DNA from: JANQPX01 sp039197065
GTDB taxonomy: Bacteria > Pseudomonadota > Alphaproteobacteria > Geminicoccales > Geminicoccaceae
Reading direction: 5' to 3'
Assembly (NCBI GenBank): GCA_039197065.1
Contig: JBCCUL010000019.1
Location: 1 to 64,000, forward strand
Length of the DNA stretch: 64,000 nt
In this document: positions 18,383 to 26,674 of the stretch, piece by piece
How positions within the stretch are numbered: position 1 is the stretch's first letter
Layout: each line of letters begins with the position of its first letter
The notes under the pieces: model-generated
What the model was told of the DNA's origin: nothing
Databases searched by the model: none
The model's input: only the letters and a program-made list of their open reading frames with translations
Translations under genes and position numbers: made by a program

Positions 18383-19324
18383 ATGCTGGCCGTTATCGGC
18401 AAGAGACTGATCGCCACCATCCCCGTCATGGTGATGGTGGCGGTTGTCGTCTTCATGATGCTTCGGTTGACACCAGGCGATCCCGCAGCGGTTATAGCCG
18501 GACCTAATGCAAACTCAGCGCAGATCGAGGAGATTCGCGAACAGCTCGACCTCAACCGACCGCTTTGGGAACAGTTTGCGATCTGGGCGGGCAATCTTTT
18601 CAGGGGTGACCTGGGCGAGAGCTTCTTTTTCAAGGCCGAAGTCACCGACCTAATCGGCCAGCGCATCGGGCCTACATTGGCGCTGGCGACTACCACGATC
18701 ATTCTCACCGTCCTGCTCGCCGTGCCGATGGGTATCATCGCCGCCTACCGGCGCGGCACCTGGGTCGATCGCTTGGTCATGGGGTTCTCGGTGCTCGGAT
18801 TTTCTGTGCCGGTTTTCGTGCTCGGTTATCTTCTGATCTATATCTTCGCCATCCAGCTCGGCTTGGTGCCAGTGCAGGGCTACGCGCCGCTTGCCGACGG
18901 CTTCTGGCCTTTCCTCCAACGCCTTATACTGCCAAGCCTTACACTCTCGGTGATCTATGTCGCGTTCATCGCACGCATCACGCGCGCGAGCGTCATGGAG
19001 ATTCTGGAAGAGGACTACATCCGAACCGCGCGCGCCAAGGGGCAGACCGAGAGGCGCATTCTGTTCTTTCACGCGCTTCGCAACGCAGCCGTGCCGATCG
19101 TCACCGCCATCGGTATTGGTATCGGTCTTCTGATCGGCGGCGTTGTGGTGACCGAAAGCGTCTTCAACATTCCAGGCCTCGGACGCCTGACCGTCGATGC
19201 GGTGCTCGGACGTGACTATCCGACGATCCAGGGCGTCATCCTGGTCTTCTCGTTTGCCTATGTGATGATCAATCTCCTGATCGACATCGCCTATACCCTG
19301 TTCGATCCGAGGATACGCTATTGA
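18383..19324 (+). CDS. ABC permease, DppB type
   Basis: An inner-membrane permease of 313 residues with the DppB/OppB layout: an N-terminal helix, a periplasmic segment (GDLGESFFFKAEVTDLI), then five helices. The cytoplasmic EAA loop reads EDYIRTARAKGQTERRILFFHALRNA. The PGDP motif after the first helix is typical. It begins 37 bases after the binding-protein stop and its stop overlaps the start of the next permease, indicating translational coupling. Confidence 0.92.
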   Translation: MLAVIGKRLIATIPVMVMVAVVVFMMLRLTPGDPAAVIAGPNANSAQIEEIREQLDLNRPLWEQFAIWAGNLFRGDLGESFFFKAEVTDLIGQRIGPTLALATTTIILTVLLAVPMGIIAAYRRGTWVDRLVMGFSVLGFSVPVFVLGYLLIYIFAIQLGLVPVQGYAPLADGFWPFLQRLILPSLTLSVIYVAFIARITRASVMEILEEDYIRTARAKGQTERRILFFHALRNAAVPIVTAIGIGIGLLIGGVVVTESVFNIPGLGRLTVDAVLGRDYPTIQGVILVFSFAYVMINLLIDIAYTLFDPRIRY

Positions 19325-20259
19325 GCACTGTCTCGAGTCCGATCCAGGCAGACGCCGCAACACCGACGGGATCGACAGGGGGATCGGTCCTCGGAACACT
19401 GCTCGCGAACGGTGGCGTGCGCTTCGGCGGTATCGTCCTTTTCATCCTTTTCATGATCGCCCTCGCCGCCCCTCTTCTCGGCACCATCGATCCTGCATTG
19501 CTCGATCCGACTTATCGCAACAAGCTACCGCTCGAGGCTCGTCCGATCCTGAACGATGCTGGCGAGGAAGTGACCGTCACCCACTGGATGGGCACGGACA
19601 CGCTCGGCCGCGACCTTTACAGTCGCGTGATCTATGGAACTCGCGTTTCGCTGATCGTCGGCTTCTCGGTTGCAGCGCTCGCCATCGGCATCGGCCTCGT
19701 TATCGGTCTGATCTCCGGCTATATCCGCTTGCTGGATACGGTAATCATGCGGGTGATGGACGGGATCATGGCGATTCCCGCGATTCTGCTCGCACTCAGC
19801 CTCGTGGCCCTATGGGGCGCCGGCCTGGTGACCGTCATCCTGGCAATCGCTGTGCCGGAAATTCCGCGCGTCGTCCGTCTGGTCCGCGCGGTCGTGCTCT
19901 CGGTTCGCGAAGAGCCCTATGTCGAGGCTGCCATCTCGATCGGTACCCCGACGCCGAAAATTCTCTATCGCCACATTCTCCCCAACACCATCGCCCCGCT
20001 CATCGTTCAGGCAACATACACCTGTGGTTTCGCGATCCTTGTCGAAGCAATCCTGAGTTTTCTTGGCGTCGGCATCCCGACGGACATCCCGACTTGGGGC
20101 AATATCATGGCGGAGGGGCGTTTGCTGTTCCGCGTCTATCCCCACGCTATTCTGTTCCCCGGCATCTTCCTGGCGCTGGCCGTACTTGCGATCAACATGC
20201 TGGGCGACGGTTTGCGCGACACGCTCGATCCGCGTTTCGCCAAACGGACCTCGACATGA
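19321..20259 (+). CDS. ABC permease, DppC type
   Basis: The second permease of the importer, 312 residues, with the DppC pattern: one helix near residue 35, a periplasmic segment containing HWMGTDTLGRDLYSR, and a five-helix core. The EAA loop is EEPYVEAAISIGTPTPKILYRHILPNT. It starts at a TTG overlapping the upstream stop (ATTGA), and its own stop overlaps the ATG of the ATPase. These overlaps imply equal synthesis of the two permeases and the ATPase. Confidence 0.9.
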   Translation: MSTVSSPIQADAATPTGSTGGSVLGTLLANGGVRFGGIVLFILFMIALAAPLLGTIDPALLDPTYRNKLPLEARPILNDAGEEVTVTHWMGTDTLGRDLYSRVIYGTRVSLIVGFSVAALAIGIGLVIGLISGYIRLLDTVIMRVMDGIMAIPAILLALSLVALWGAGLVTVILAIAVPEIPRVVRLVRAVVLSVREEPYVEAAISIGTPTPKILYRHILPNTIAPLIVQATYTCGFAILVEAILSFLGVGIPTDIPTWGNIMAEGRLLFRVYPHAILFPGIFLALAVLAINMLGDGLRDTLDPRFAKRTST

Positions 20260-21875
20260 ACGGCGAGACGCCGGTCCTGGACATTCGCGGGCTGACCGTC
20301 AGCCTCCCGAAAGGGGCCGACCGGGACAACGCGATCGAAGGAATCGATCTCCAGGTTTTTCCAAGGGAGATCATCTGCGTCGTCGGTGAGAGCGGCTCCG
20401 GCAAGTCTGTGACGGGTCACGCGGTGATGGGGCTCCTTCCCAAACGCGAGCTGGAGCCCATCGCGGGCTCGATCTCTCTCGCAGGCGAAGCGCTCCTGGA
20501 AAAGTCATCTGCCGAGCTTCGCCAACTCCGTGGCGCCCGCATGTCCATGATTTTCCAGGAACCGTTCACCGCCCTGAACCCCGTGGTCCGGGTCGGCGGG
20601 CAGATCGAGGAAGTCCTGAAGATCCACACCGGCATGTCTGCAGCCGAAAGACGCGCCCGCGTCATCGAGGTGATGGACGATGTGCGTCTGCCTGAACCGG
20701 AACGGCTGATCGACACATTCCCGCATCAGCTCTCCGGCGGTCAGCGTCAGCGCATCATGATCGCAGCGGCGCTCGCCCTCGAACCTGCGTTGCTGATCGC
20801 AGACGAGCCGACCACAGCGCTCGATGTCACTACCCAGGCGCAGATCCTCACCCTGATCAAGGACATCCAGACCAGTCACGATACCGGCGTGCTGTTCATC
20901 ACGCATGACTTCGGCGTCGTCGCTGAGATTGCCGATCGTGTCGTCGTCATGCAGAACGGTCGCGTGGTCGAAGCAGGCGCCACAAACCAGGTTTTGACTG
21001 CGCCTGAACACCCTTATACGCAGATGCTGATTGGCTCGGTGCCAAGCCTGATCCCGAAAACGCGGGAAGGCATGATCGATGACGACGCGGTCTTGGCTAC
21101 GAAAGATCTGGCCAAGACCTACCGCAGTAGCGGGCTGTTTCAGAAAACGCGCGAAGTGCAGGCGGCGTCCAACGTCACTATCAGCCTCAAGCGCGGCGAG
21201 ACGCTCGGCATTGTCGGCGAGAGCGGTTCCGGCAAATCGACGGTTGCGCGCTGCATCGTCCGTCTGATCGATCCGACTTCCGGCGCCATTCTGATCGATG
21301 GCGAGGACATCGCGAACCTGCCCATGAACCGGCTTCATTACTATCGTCGAAAGTTGCAGATCGTCTTTCAGGATCCATACCGCTCCCTCAATCCCAGGCG
21401 GACAGTCGGTCAATCGATCATCGAGGGTCCGATGAATTTCGGCATGGAACGAAAGGCTGCGTTGACGAGGGCCAAGGAGCTTATGGGCCTGGTCGGCCTC
21501 GATCCGAACGCGCTCGATCGCTTGCCACATCAGTTTTCCGGCGGTCAGCGTCAGCGCATCTGCATTGCGCGCGCACTCGCCATGCAGCCGGAAATCCTGA
21601 TCGCCGACGAGGCTGTTTCCGCACTCGACGTTTCCGTCCAGGCCCAGGTTCTCGATCTGCTCGACGACATCAAAAAGCAGTTCAATCTGGCGATGCTTTT
21701 CATCACTCACGACCTTCGTGTCGCAGCGCAAGTGTGCGATCGGATTGCAGTCATGCAACAGGGCGAGGTGGTTGAACAGGGACCGGCAAAAACAGTCTTT
21801 TCATCACCCGCTCATGCCTATACAAGAGCGCTCTTCGAAGCCGCCCCGGGACGTAAACTGAGCGTCACGACCTAG
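20256..21875 (+). CDS. Fused double ABC ATPase of dipeptide-type importer
   Basis: A single protein of 539 residues holding both importer ATPases (DppD-like then DppF-like). The first domain has Walker A GESGSGKSVTG and signature LSGGQRQR; the second has GESGSGKSTVA and FSGGQRQR. Each has the DEPTTALDV- or DEAVSALDV-type Walker B extension. Fusion of this kind is known in GsiA/YejF-type systems. The ATG overlaps the permease stop by four bases. The gene ends the operon; no clear terminator was found in the following 160 bases. Confidence 0.92.
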   Translation: MNGETPVLDIRGLTVSLPKGADRDNAIEGIDLQVFPREIICVVGESGSGKSVTGHAVMGLLPKRELEPIAGSISLAGEALLEKSSAELRQLRGARMSMIFQEPFTALNPVVRVGGQIEEVLKIHTGMSAAERRARVIEVMDDVRLPEPERLIDTFPHQLSGGQRQRIMIAAALALEPALLIADEPTTALDVTTQAQILTLIKDIQTSHDTGVLFITHDFGVVAEIADRVVVMQNGRVVEAGATNQVLTAPEHPYTQMLIGSVPSLIPKTREGMIDDDAVLATKDLAKTYRSSGLFQKTREVQAASNVTISLKRGETLGIVGESGSGKSTVARCIVRLIDPTSGAILIDGEDIANLPMNRLHYYRRKLQIVFQDPYRSLNPRRTVGQSIIEGPMNFGMERKAALTRAKELMGLVGLDPNALDRLPHQFSGGQRQRICIARALAMQPEILIADEAVSALDVSVQAQVLDLLDDIKKQFNLAMLFITHDLRVAAQVCDRIAVMQQGEVVEQGPAKTVFSSPAHAYTRALFEAAPGRKLSVTT

Positions 21876-22037
21876 CTCAAGTTCCTCTGCAAGCCGTCGA
21901 TCGATGCACAACCAACGCCGATCACATCAAGGACTCCACGGCATCATGAAGCGCGTTTGTGACGCAGCTCATAGCGATATTTCTCCTATCGGCCTTTTCT
22001 ATCCCGAATGTCGATTGGACAAAAAAGGATTTGACCG

Positions 22038-22211
22038 ATGAACAGCACATCCAGTCCGACCAGCGGCGACGACGCTCTCAAAGAGACGGCTTTGCGTCTC
22101 ATCGAAACACTCGGTGTCGAGGGCGCGATCTTTATCTGCCGAAGCAACTACTGGCATGGCGTGCTACGCCTTATCGAAGCGCGTTTAGCGGTCAGTTCAG
22201 CGCCCGCCTGA
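22038..22211 (+). CDS. Small hypothetical protein, 57 residues
   Basis: A short open frame with AAAAAAGGA eight bases before its ATG. The product begins MNSTSSPTSGDDALKETALR and contains an amphipathic, protein-like core (IETLGVEGAIFICRSNYWHG then VLRLIEARL). The codon choice is that of the host. It lies between the importer ATPase and the carboxyltransferase-like gene, and its last 20 bases overlap the 3' end of the latter on the opposite strand. I do not recognise the family. It could be a small helical regulator or adaptor. Confidence 0.5.
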   Translation: MNSTSSPTSGDDALKETALRLIETLGVEGAIFICRSNYWHGVLRLIEARLAVSSAPA

Positions 22212-23166
22212 TCTGATCGAGCAACCCGCTTCGATCCACGCGCGCCTGTAACGCCTCTTCCATCGTCACCTCGACAAACTTGGTCGGCATGTGAGGCTGG
22301 AGCTGGCCGATCAGATCCATGTCGGCAGAAATCACCGTGCCGAGCATGAAGTAGCCGCCGCCGGAAACCGCATCCCGATGTAGAACGATCGGCTCGGTGC
22401 CGCCGGGCACCTGGATCGATCCATAGGGATAGCAGCCATCGACGATGTTGGATGGATCGGAACCTGCACCAAACGGTTGCTTGCGCTCGACGAAGTCGAG
22501 ATTGCGCCCGCCTCGGAAGCGATACCCCATGCGGTCGGCCTCAGGCGCAACTTTCCATTGATCGGCAAAGAAGTTCTTTTGAGATGCTTCCGTGACCCGG
22601 TGCCAGTAGAGACCAGGAAGGACGCGTAGCTCGACACCGGAGGCGTCGGGGCCGCGGCGCAGATGATCCGGAACGCTGCCCCCTTCCCTTCCTCCGTTCC
22701 CCTCGCCAACCGGCAGTTCGTCGCCTGCCGCGATCGGACGGCCTTCAAATCCGCCGAGCGCACCGATGGGATAAGTTGACCGACTGCCGAGCGCCACCGG
22801 CACATCGATACCGCCGGCTATCGCTATGTAAATACGCGCACCCGTCTTCAGATAGTCAAAGGTCAGACGCTGACCTGCCTTCACGTGGAACGAGGTCCAG
22901 TTCGGCTGATCGACGCCGTCGACCTTGATCGGCATGTCGGCGCCGGTGATCGCGACGAGCGCATCGCTCGTAAATTCCAGCTCCGGTCCCATGAACACGG
23001 CTTCAAGCCCTGCGGCTCCTTCGTCATTTCCGACCAACATATTGGCCGCACGCATCGCGAGTCGATCCATCGCGCCGCCTATGGGGATGCCGAGATGGAA
23101 ATAGCCGGGGCGACCGAGATCCTGAACCGTCGTCAGAAGGCCGGGATTGATTACCTTAAGCGCCAT
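22192..23166 (-). CDS. Biotin-dependent carboxyltransferase-like subunit (PxpC/AHS2 type)
   Basis: A 324-residue protein of the AHS2 family (KipA/PxpC), homologous to the C-terminal half of the urea carboxylase carboxyltransferase region. It opens with the hallmark VINPGLLTTVQDLGRPGYFHLGIPIGG-type block and continues with GGIDVPVALGSRSTYPIGALGG and DRMGYRFRG. With the AHS1 partner it forms the core of 5-oxoprolinase or of amide/urea carboxylases. It overlaps the AHS1 gene by 11 bases and is the last gene of the five-gene minus-strand operon, so the two subunits are translationally coupled. Confidence 0.87.
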   Translation of the reverse strand: MALKVINPGLLTTVQDLGRPGYFHLGIPIGGAMDRLAMRAANMLVGNDEGAAGLEAVFMGPELEFTSDALVAITGADMPIKVDGVDQPNWTSFHVKAGQRLTFDYLKTGARIYIAIAGGIDVPVALGSRSTYPIGALGGFEGRPIAAGDELPVGEGNGGREGGSVPDHLRRGPDASGVELRVLPGLYWHRVTEASQKNFFADQWKVAPEADRMGYRFRGGRNLDFVERKQPFGAGSDPSNIVDGCYPYGSIQVPGGTEPIVLHRDAVSGGGYFMLGTVISADMDLIGQLQPHMPTKFVEVTMEEALQARVDRSGLLDQIRRALN

Positions 23167-24031
23167 GGAGCGTCTCCATCAGTCCGGCGTTGTAACCATC
23201 GATATCCTTGTTGAACGCGTTCAGGTCAAAGGTGACATCCTTGATCACCGGCTCGAAACGTCCGGCCTCAACATCGGCGACCGCCTGATCGTAGGCGTCA
23301 CGATCGATCGGCTTCCATTTGACGATGTCGCCAGGTTTGAAGAACACCATGAAGTCTTGGAGGTAACTGATCTTCTGTTCAGGATCGAAGATCGGCATGG
23401 GCGTGATGCCGAACATCTGATAACCGCCAGCGCCGCGCACTGAATAGATGCAGGCAAAGCAACCACCATAGCCGACGGTGAGCTTCGGCGTGTCGGTGCG
23501 CGGACGCAGATATTTCGGGACTTCGAGTTGTCGCTCGCGGGGCGCCAACTGGTAGAGAAACGGCAAGCCCGAGACGAAGCCGACCATCGAGACGAACCAG
23601 GGTGCTCCCGAATGCGCCTCGATGAAGCCCTGGACGTCGTCGAAGCCGTTGATGCGTGCAGCATATTCAATGTCGGTGCCGTCCGGGTCCTGGTGCCGCT
23701 CACGAAAACGCATCAGCGTTTCGTGGGTCCAGGGGTCCTGGTAATAGACCGGAATTTCGATGATGCGCGTATCGATCACCGGCGTGGCTTTCTCCGCCGC
23801 ACTCTCGAGATTCTTGAGCTCGGCGAGCATCGCCTCCGGCTTGATCACGTCAGGATCGAACTTGACCTGAAAGGAGGCGTTGGCTGGACAGATTTCGGTC
23901 ACGCCTTTGATCTTGCTGTCGCGCACGGCGTTGGTGATGAACAGGCTCTTGAAGAAGGCCTCCAACGACATTTCCTCGTCGACCTCGACGAAGATGTGCT
24001 CATCCCCACCATGGGAATATCGGGTTTTCAT
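23156..24031 (-). CDS. Carboxyltransferase-like subunit 1 (PxpB/AHS1 type)
   Basis: A 291-residue AHS1-family protein, the partner of the AHS2 subunit. It is about 50 residues longer than KipI/PxpB, and the block DPWTHETLMRFRERHQ followed by FVSMVGFVSGLPFLYQL recalls the urea carboxylase domain more than a minimal KipI. The conserved region VGYGGCFACIYSVRGAGGYQ is intact. The gene starts five bases after the biotin carboxylase stop. It could be part of an ATP- and biotin-dependent carboxylase acting on an amide or urea-like nitrogen, or of a 5-oxoprolinase; sequence alone does not decide. Confidence 0.85.
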   Translation of the reverse strand: MKTRYSHGGDEHIFVEVDEEMSLEAFFKSLFITNAVRDSKIKGVTEICPANASFQVKFDPDVIKPEAMLAELKNLESAAEKATPVIDTRIIEIPVYYQDPWTHETLMRFRERHQDPDGTDIEYAARINGFDDVQGFIEAHSGAPWFVSMVGFVSGLPFLYQLAPRERQLEVPKYLRPRTDTPKLTVGYGGCFACIYSVRGAGGYQMFGITPMPIFDPEQKISYLQDFMVFFKPGDIVKWKPIDRDAYDQAVADVEAGRFEPVIKDVTFDLNAFNKDIDGYNAGLMETLHGA

Positions 24032-24036
24032 ACGCG

Positions 24037-25410
24037 TCAGCCTCCCTTCTTGGGCTCGAGCGGATGGGCATCGAGCCAGCGTTCCAGGAATTGTGTATGC
24101 ACCTCGCCAGCTTGAACATCAGGGTCTCGGACCAAGGCTTGGTGCAGCGGGATGGTGGTCGGCAGGCCGCCGATCTCAAGACCATTGAGCGCAGTCTCCA
24201 GCCGATCAAGCGCAGCCGCGCGCGTCTCGGCGGCGACAATCAACTTGCCGAGAAGCGAGTCATAAAAAGGCGGGATAGCGTAGCCGTGATATAGCATGGT
24301 ATCGAAACGAATGCCTTCACCGGCCGGCAGTTCGAGACTGTCGATCACGCCTGGAAAGGGCAGAAAATTGTTGGCGGGATCTTCGGCATTGATTCGCACC
24401 TCGATCGCATGGCCACAAAGGTTGATGTCCGATTGCGCCAGTGAAAGCCTGCTGCCACTGGTGACCTTCAGCATCTCCTTCACCAGATCGATACCAGTGA
24501 CCATCTCGGTCACGGGATGCTCGACCTGGATGCGCGTGTTCATCTCGATGAAGTAGAAGTCACCACTCGCTTCATCGTACAGATATTCGAGCGTGCCTGC
24601 GCCGCGATAACTGACGGATAAGGCAAGCGCCACGGCAGAAGCACATAGCCGTTCACGCGTCTCTGCACTGAGCGCGGCAGCTGGCGCTTCCTCCCAGACT
24701 TTCTGACGTCGCCGCTGAAGCGAGCATTCCCGTTCATAGCAATGGACGGCGCGTTCGCCATCGCCGAGCACCTGCACCTCGACATGCCGTGCATTGCGAA
24801 TGAGCTTCTCTAGATAGAGCCGCCCATCACCAAATACCGCCTTCGCTTCGGCCTGCGCTTGCGGAAAATGCCGCTCCAGATCAGCAGCGGCATCAGCGAT
24901 CCGAATACCGCGCCCGCCGCCGCCTGCAGACGCTTTGATCATCACCGGGTAGCCGATCGCTTCAGCCGCCGACTTGGCCTGATCAAGATCGTCCAGACCA
25001 CCATCACTTCCCGGCACTGTCGGAACGCCCGCCGAGGCCGCAACTTTGCGGGCCGCCACCTTGTCGCCCAGTTGCCTGATGGTCTCCGCATCAGGCCCCA
25101 CAAAGACTAGACCTGCGTGCTCGACCGCATCGGCGAAGTCGGCGTTCTCCGAAAGAAACCCATAGCCCGGATGGATCGCATCCGCCCCGGCATCGACCGC
25201 CGCTGCGACGATCGTCTCGATGTTAAGGTAGGACTTGGTCGGATGGGGCGGTCCAATCGGCACAGCTTCATCGGCGAGACGAACCGCAAGCATGTCGGCG
25301 TCAGCTTCGGAATAGGCCTGAATCGTGGTCATGCCCAGCGACTTTGCCGCCCGTTGAATGCGAATGGCGATTTCGCCGCGATTGGCAATGAAGAGGCGCT
25401 CGATCGCCAC
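24037..25410 (-). CDS. Biotin carboxylase subunit (AccC-like)
   Basis: A biotin carboxylase of 457 residues that uses ATP and bicarbonate to carboxylate biotin on a carrier protein. It shows the N-terminal FIANRGEIAIRIQRAAKSLG block, the ATP-grasp glycine loop KASAGGGGRGIRI, HVEVQVLGDGE, and the metal/biotin region FIEMNTRIQVEHPVTE. Length matches AccC. Its place between a biotin carrier and AHS1/AHS2 subunits argues that it is a pathway-specific paralogue, not the housekeeping acetyl-CoA carboxylase subunit, which normally sits next to accB elsewhere. Confidence 0.92.
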   Translation of the reverse strand: MAIERLFIANRGEIAIRIQRAAKSLGMTTIQAYSEADADMLAVRLADEAVPIGPPHPTKSYLNIETIVAAAVDAGADAIHPGYGFLSENADFADAVEHAGLVFVGPDAETIRQLGDKVAARKVAASAGVPTVPGSDGGLDDLDQAKSAAEAIGYPVMIKASAGGGGRGIRIADAAADLERHFPQAQAEAKAVFGDGRLYLEKLIRNARHVEVQVLGDGERAVHCYERECSLQRRRQKVWEEAPAAALSAETRERLCASAVALALSVSYRGAGTLEYLYDEASGDFYFIEMNTRIQVEHPVTEMVTGIDLVKEMLKVTSGSRLSLAQSDINLCGHAIEVRINAEDPANNFLPFPGVIDSLELPAGEGIRFDTMLYHGYAIPPFYDSLLGKLIVAAETRAAALDRLETALNGLEIGGLPTTIPLHQALVRDPDVQAGEVHTQFLERWLDAHPLEPKKGG

Positions 25411-25415
25411 CGCGC

Positions 25416-25658
25416 TCAGCCCTCGAGCTCGACCAACGGCGCCCCTGCCATGACGGGATCCTCGTTCTCGACCAGGAACGACTTGACCTTGCCCGCAACC
25501 TCGGCCTTAACCTCGTTGAAAACCTTCATCACCTCGACGAGGCCGATGACGTCCCCCTCCTTGATCTCGTCGCCGACATCCTTGAATGGCGGTTGATCGG
25601 GCGATGGTCTCCGATAGAACGTACCGGGAAGCGGGGACAGGATTTGCTTGGCGGCCAT
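25416..25658 (-). CDS. Biotin carboxyl carrier protein-like, 80 residues
   Basis: A single biotinyl domain without the long N-terminal linker of AccB. The acceptor lysine is K45 in VEVMKVFNEV. The usual acceptor context is A-M-K-M; here both neighbours differ (V before Met, V after Lys), which is uncommon. The start at ATG 25,658 gives a compact domain beginning MAAKQILSPLPG. It lies five bases upstream of the biotin carboxylase gene. Recognition by biotin ligase is likely but not certain; lipoylation is less likely given the neighbours. Confidence 0.82.
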   Translation of the reverse strand: MAAKQILSPLPGTFYRRPSPDQPPFKDVGDEIKEGDVIGLVEVMKVFNEVKAEVAGKVKSFLVENEDPVMAGAPLVELEG

Positions 25659-25684
25659 GATGCGTTTCCTCGTTTCTTGTTGGT

Positions 25685-26407
25685 TCAGCTCCGATAGGGT
25701 TCGAGCGCCTTCTTCACCGCTTCGGTGACGGCGACCGCGTTCGGCGTGTCGGAATGGATGCAGATGCAATCGGCACCGACCGGTACATCATCGCCGTCGA
25801 CCGATCGAACCACGCCCTCCTCGATCGCACGCACGCATTTCGATGCCGCATCATCCGGATCGACGGCGGCATGTTCGCGCGTGATGATCAGCTTGCCGTC
25901 GCCGGCATAGTCGAGATCAGCGTAGAATTCGGCGATCAACGTCCGACCGCGTGCGGCATAGATCTTCTCGTGCAACGTGCCCTTCATGCCGAACAGCGGA
26001 GCACCAAAACTCTCCGCCGCATCGCAGACCGCATGCGCCGCCTCCTCATCGCGCGCGGCCATGCCATAGAGAACACCATGCGGCTTGATATGGTTGAGCC
26101 TCATACCTTCAGCGTCGAGAAAGCCCTTAAGCGCGCCGACCTGGTAAATGATGAGGTCAGCGAGCTCATCTCTGGGGATCTTCATCTCGCGCCGGCCAAA
26201 GCCTTGAAGGTCAGGCAGCGACGGATGCGCCCCCACGGCAACGCCGCACTGCTTTGCAAGGCGCACGGTGCGCCGCATGACCGTCGGATCGGAGGCGTGA
26301 AAACCGCAGGCGACGTTAGCGACGTCGATTAGCGGCATGATCGCGTCGTCGTCGCCCATTTTGTAGAGCCCGAACGCTTCACCCATATCGCAATTAATCT
26401 GGACCAT
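25685..26407 (-). CDS. LamB/YcsF family protein (PxpA-like)
   Basis: A 240-residue LamB/YcsF protein, the PxpA subunit of the bacterial 5-oxoprolinase. Diagnostic blocks are INCDMGEAFGLY at the start, NVACGFHASDP, GAHPSLPDLQGFGRR, HIKPHGVLYGMAARD and the end IHSDTPNAV. It has a TIM-barrel-like deacetylase-related fold. GGGGAG lies eight bases before ATG 26,407. It is the first gene of the minus-strand operon that continues with the biotin carrier, biotin carboxylase and AHS1/AHS2 subunits, diverging from an ABC importer. Confidence 0.9.
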   Translation of the reverse strand: MVQINCDMGEAFGLYKMGDDDAIMPLIDVANVACGFHASDPTVMRRTVRLAKQCGVAVGAHPSLPDLQGFGRREMKIPRDELADLIIYQVGALKGFLDAEGMRLNHIKPHGVLYGMAARDEEAAHAVCDAAESFGAPLFGMKGTLHEKIYAARGRTLIAEFYADLDYAGDGKLIITREHAAVDPDDAASKCVRAIEEGVVRSVDGDDVPVGADCICIHSDTPNAVAVTEAVKKALEPYRS

Positions 26408-26610
26408 GGAAGCGTCTCCCCTGCACGCCAATCTTCCGACTTTCGATGTCGTCTCGACGGTCTTTTATTGACATAGGATCGCTCGGCGAAATTTCACACC
26501 CGACTTCTTCCAAACGACGTCGCATCACGCGCTTGGGTTTGTACTGGGCCGCAATCACTAGCGACAAACGGGTTATTGAAGCGGTCGGTTTGCGCTCTAG
26601 CTCAATCAAT

Positions 26611-26628
26611 AGGAGGACATCAGCCATG
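26611..26628 (+). promoter_or_regulatory. Strong ribosome site with out-of-frame ATG
   Basis: AGGAGG (26,611-26,616) is nine bases before ATG 26,626. The frame opened there is not that of the ABC ATPase that follows; it runs 40 codons to a stop at 26,748, overlapping the ATPase start. Neither candidate ATPase start (TTG 26,660 or ATG 26,675) has its own good ribosome site. This could be a coupling leader or the mark of a one-base indel. Confidence 0.5.
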
Positions 26629-26674
26629 ATCGCCCGGCTGGGCTCCAGCTATCAGCGAGTTGGTCCAAAACGCC

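Noticed and set aside
26394..26627. 77-codon minus-strand frame before the LamB/YcsF gene
   Set aside because: Overlaps the LamB/YcsF start and the divergent leader, lacks a ribosome site and matches no family pattern I know.
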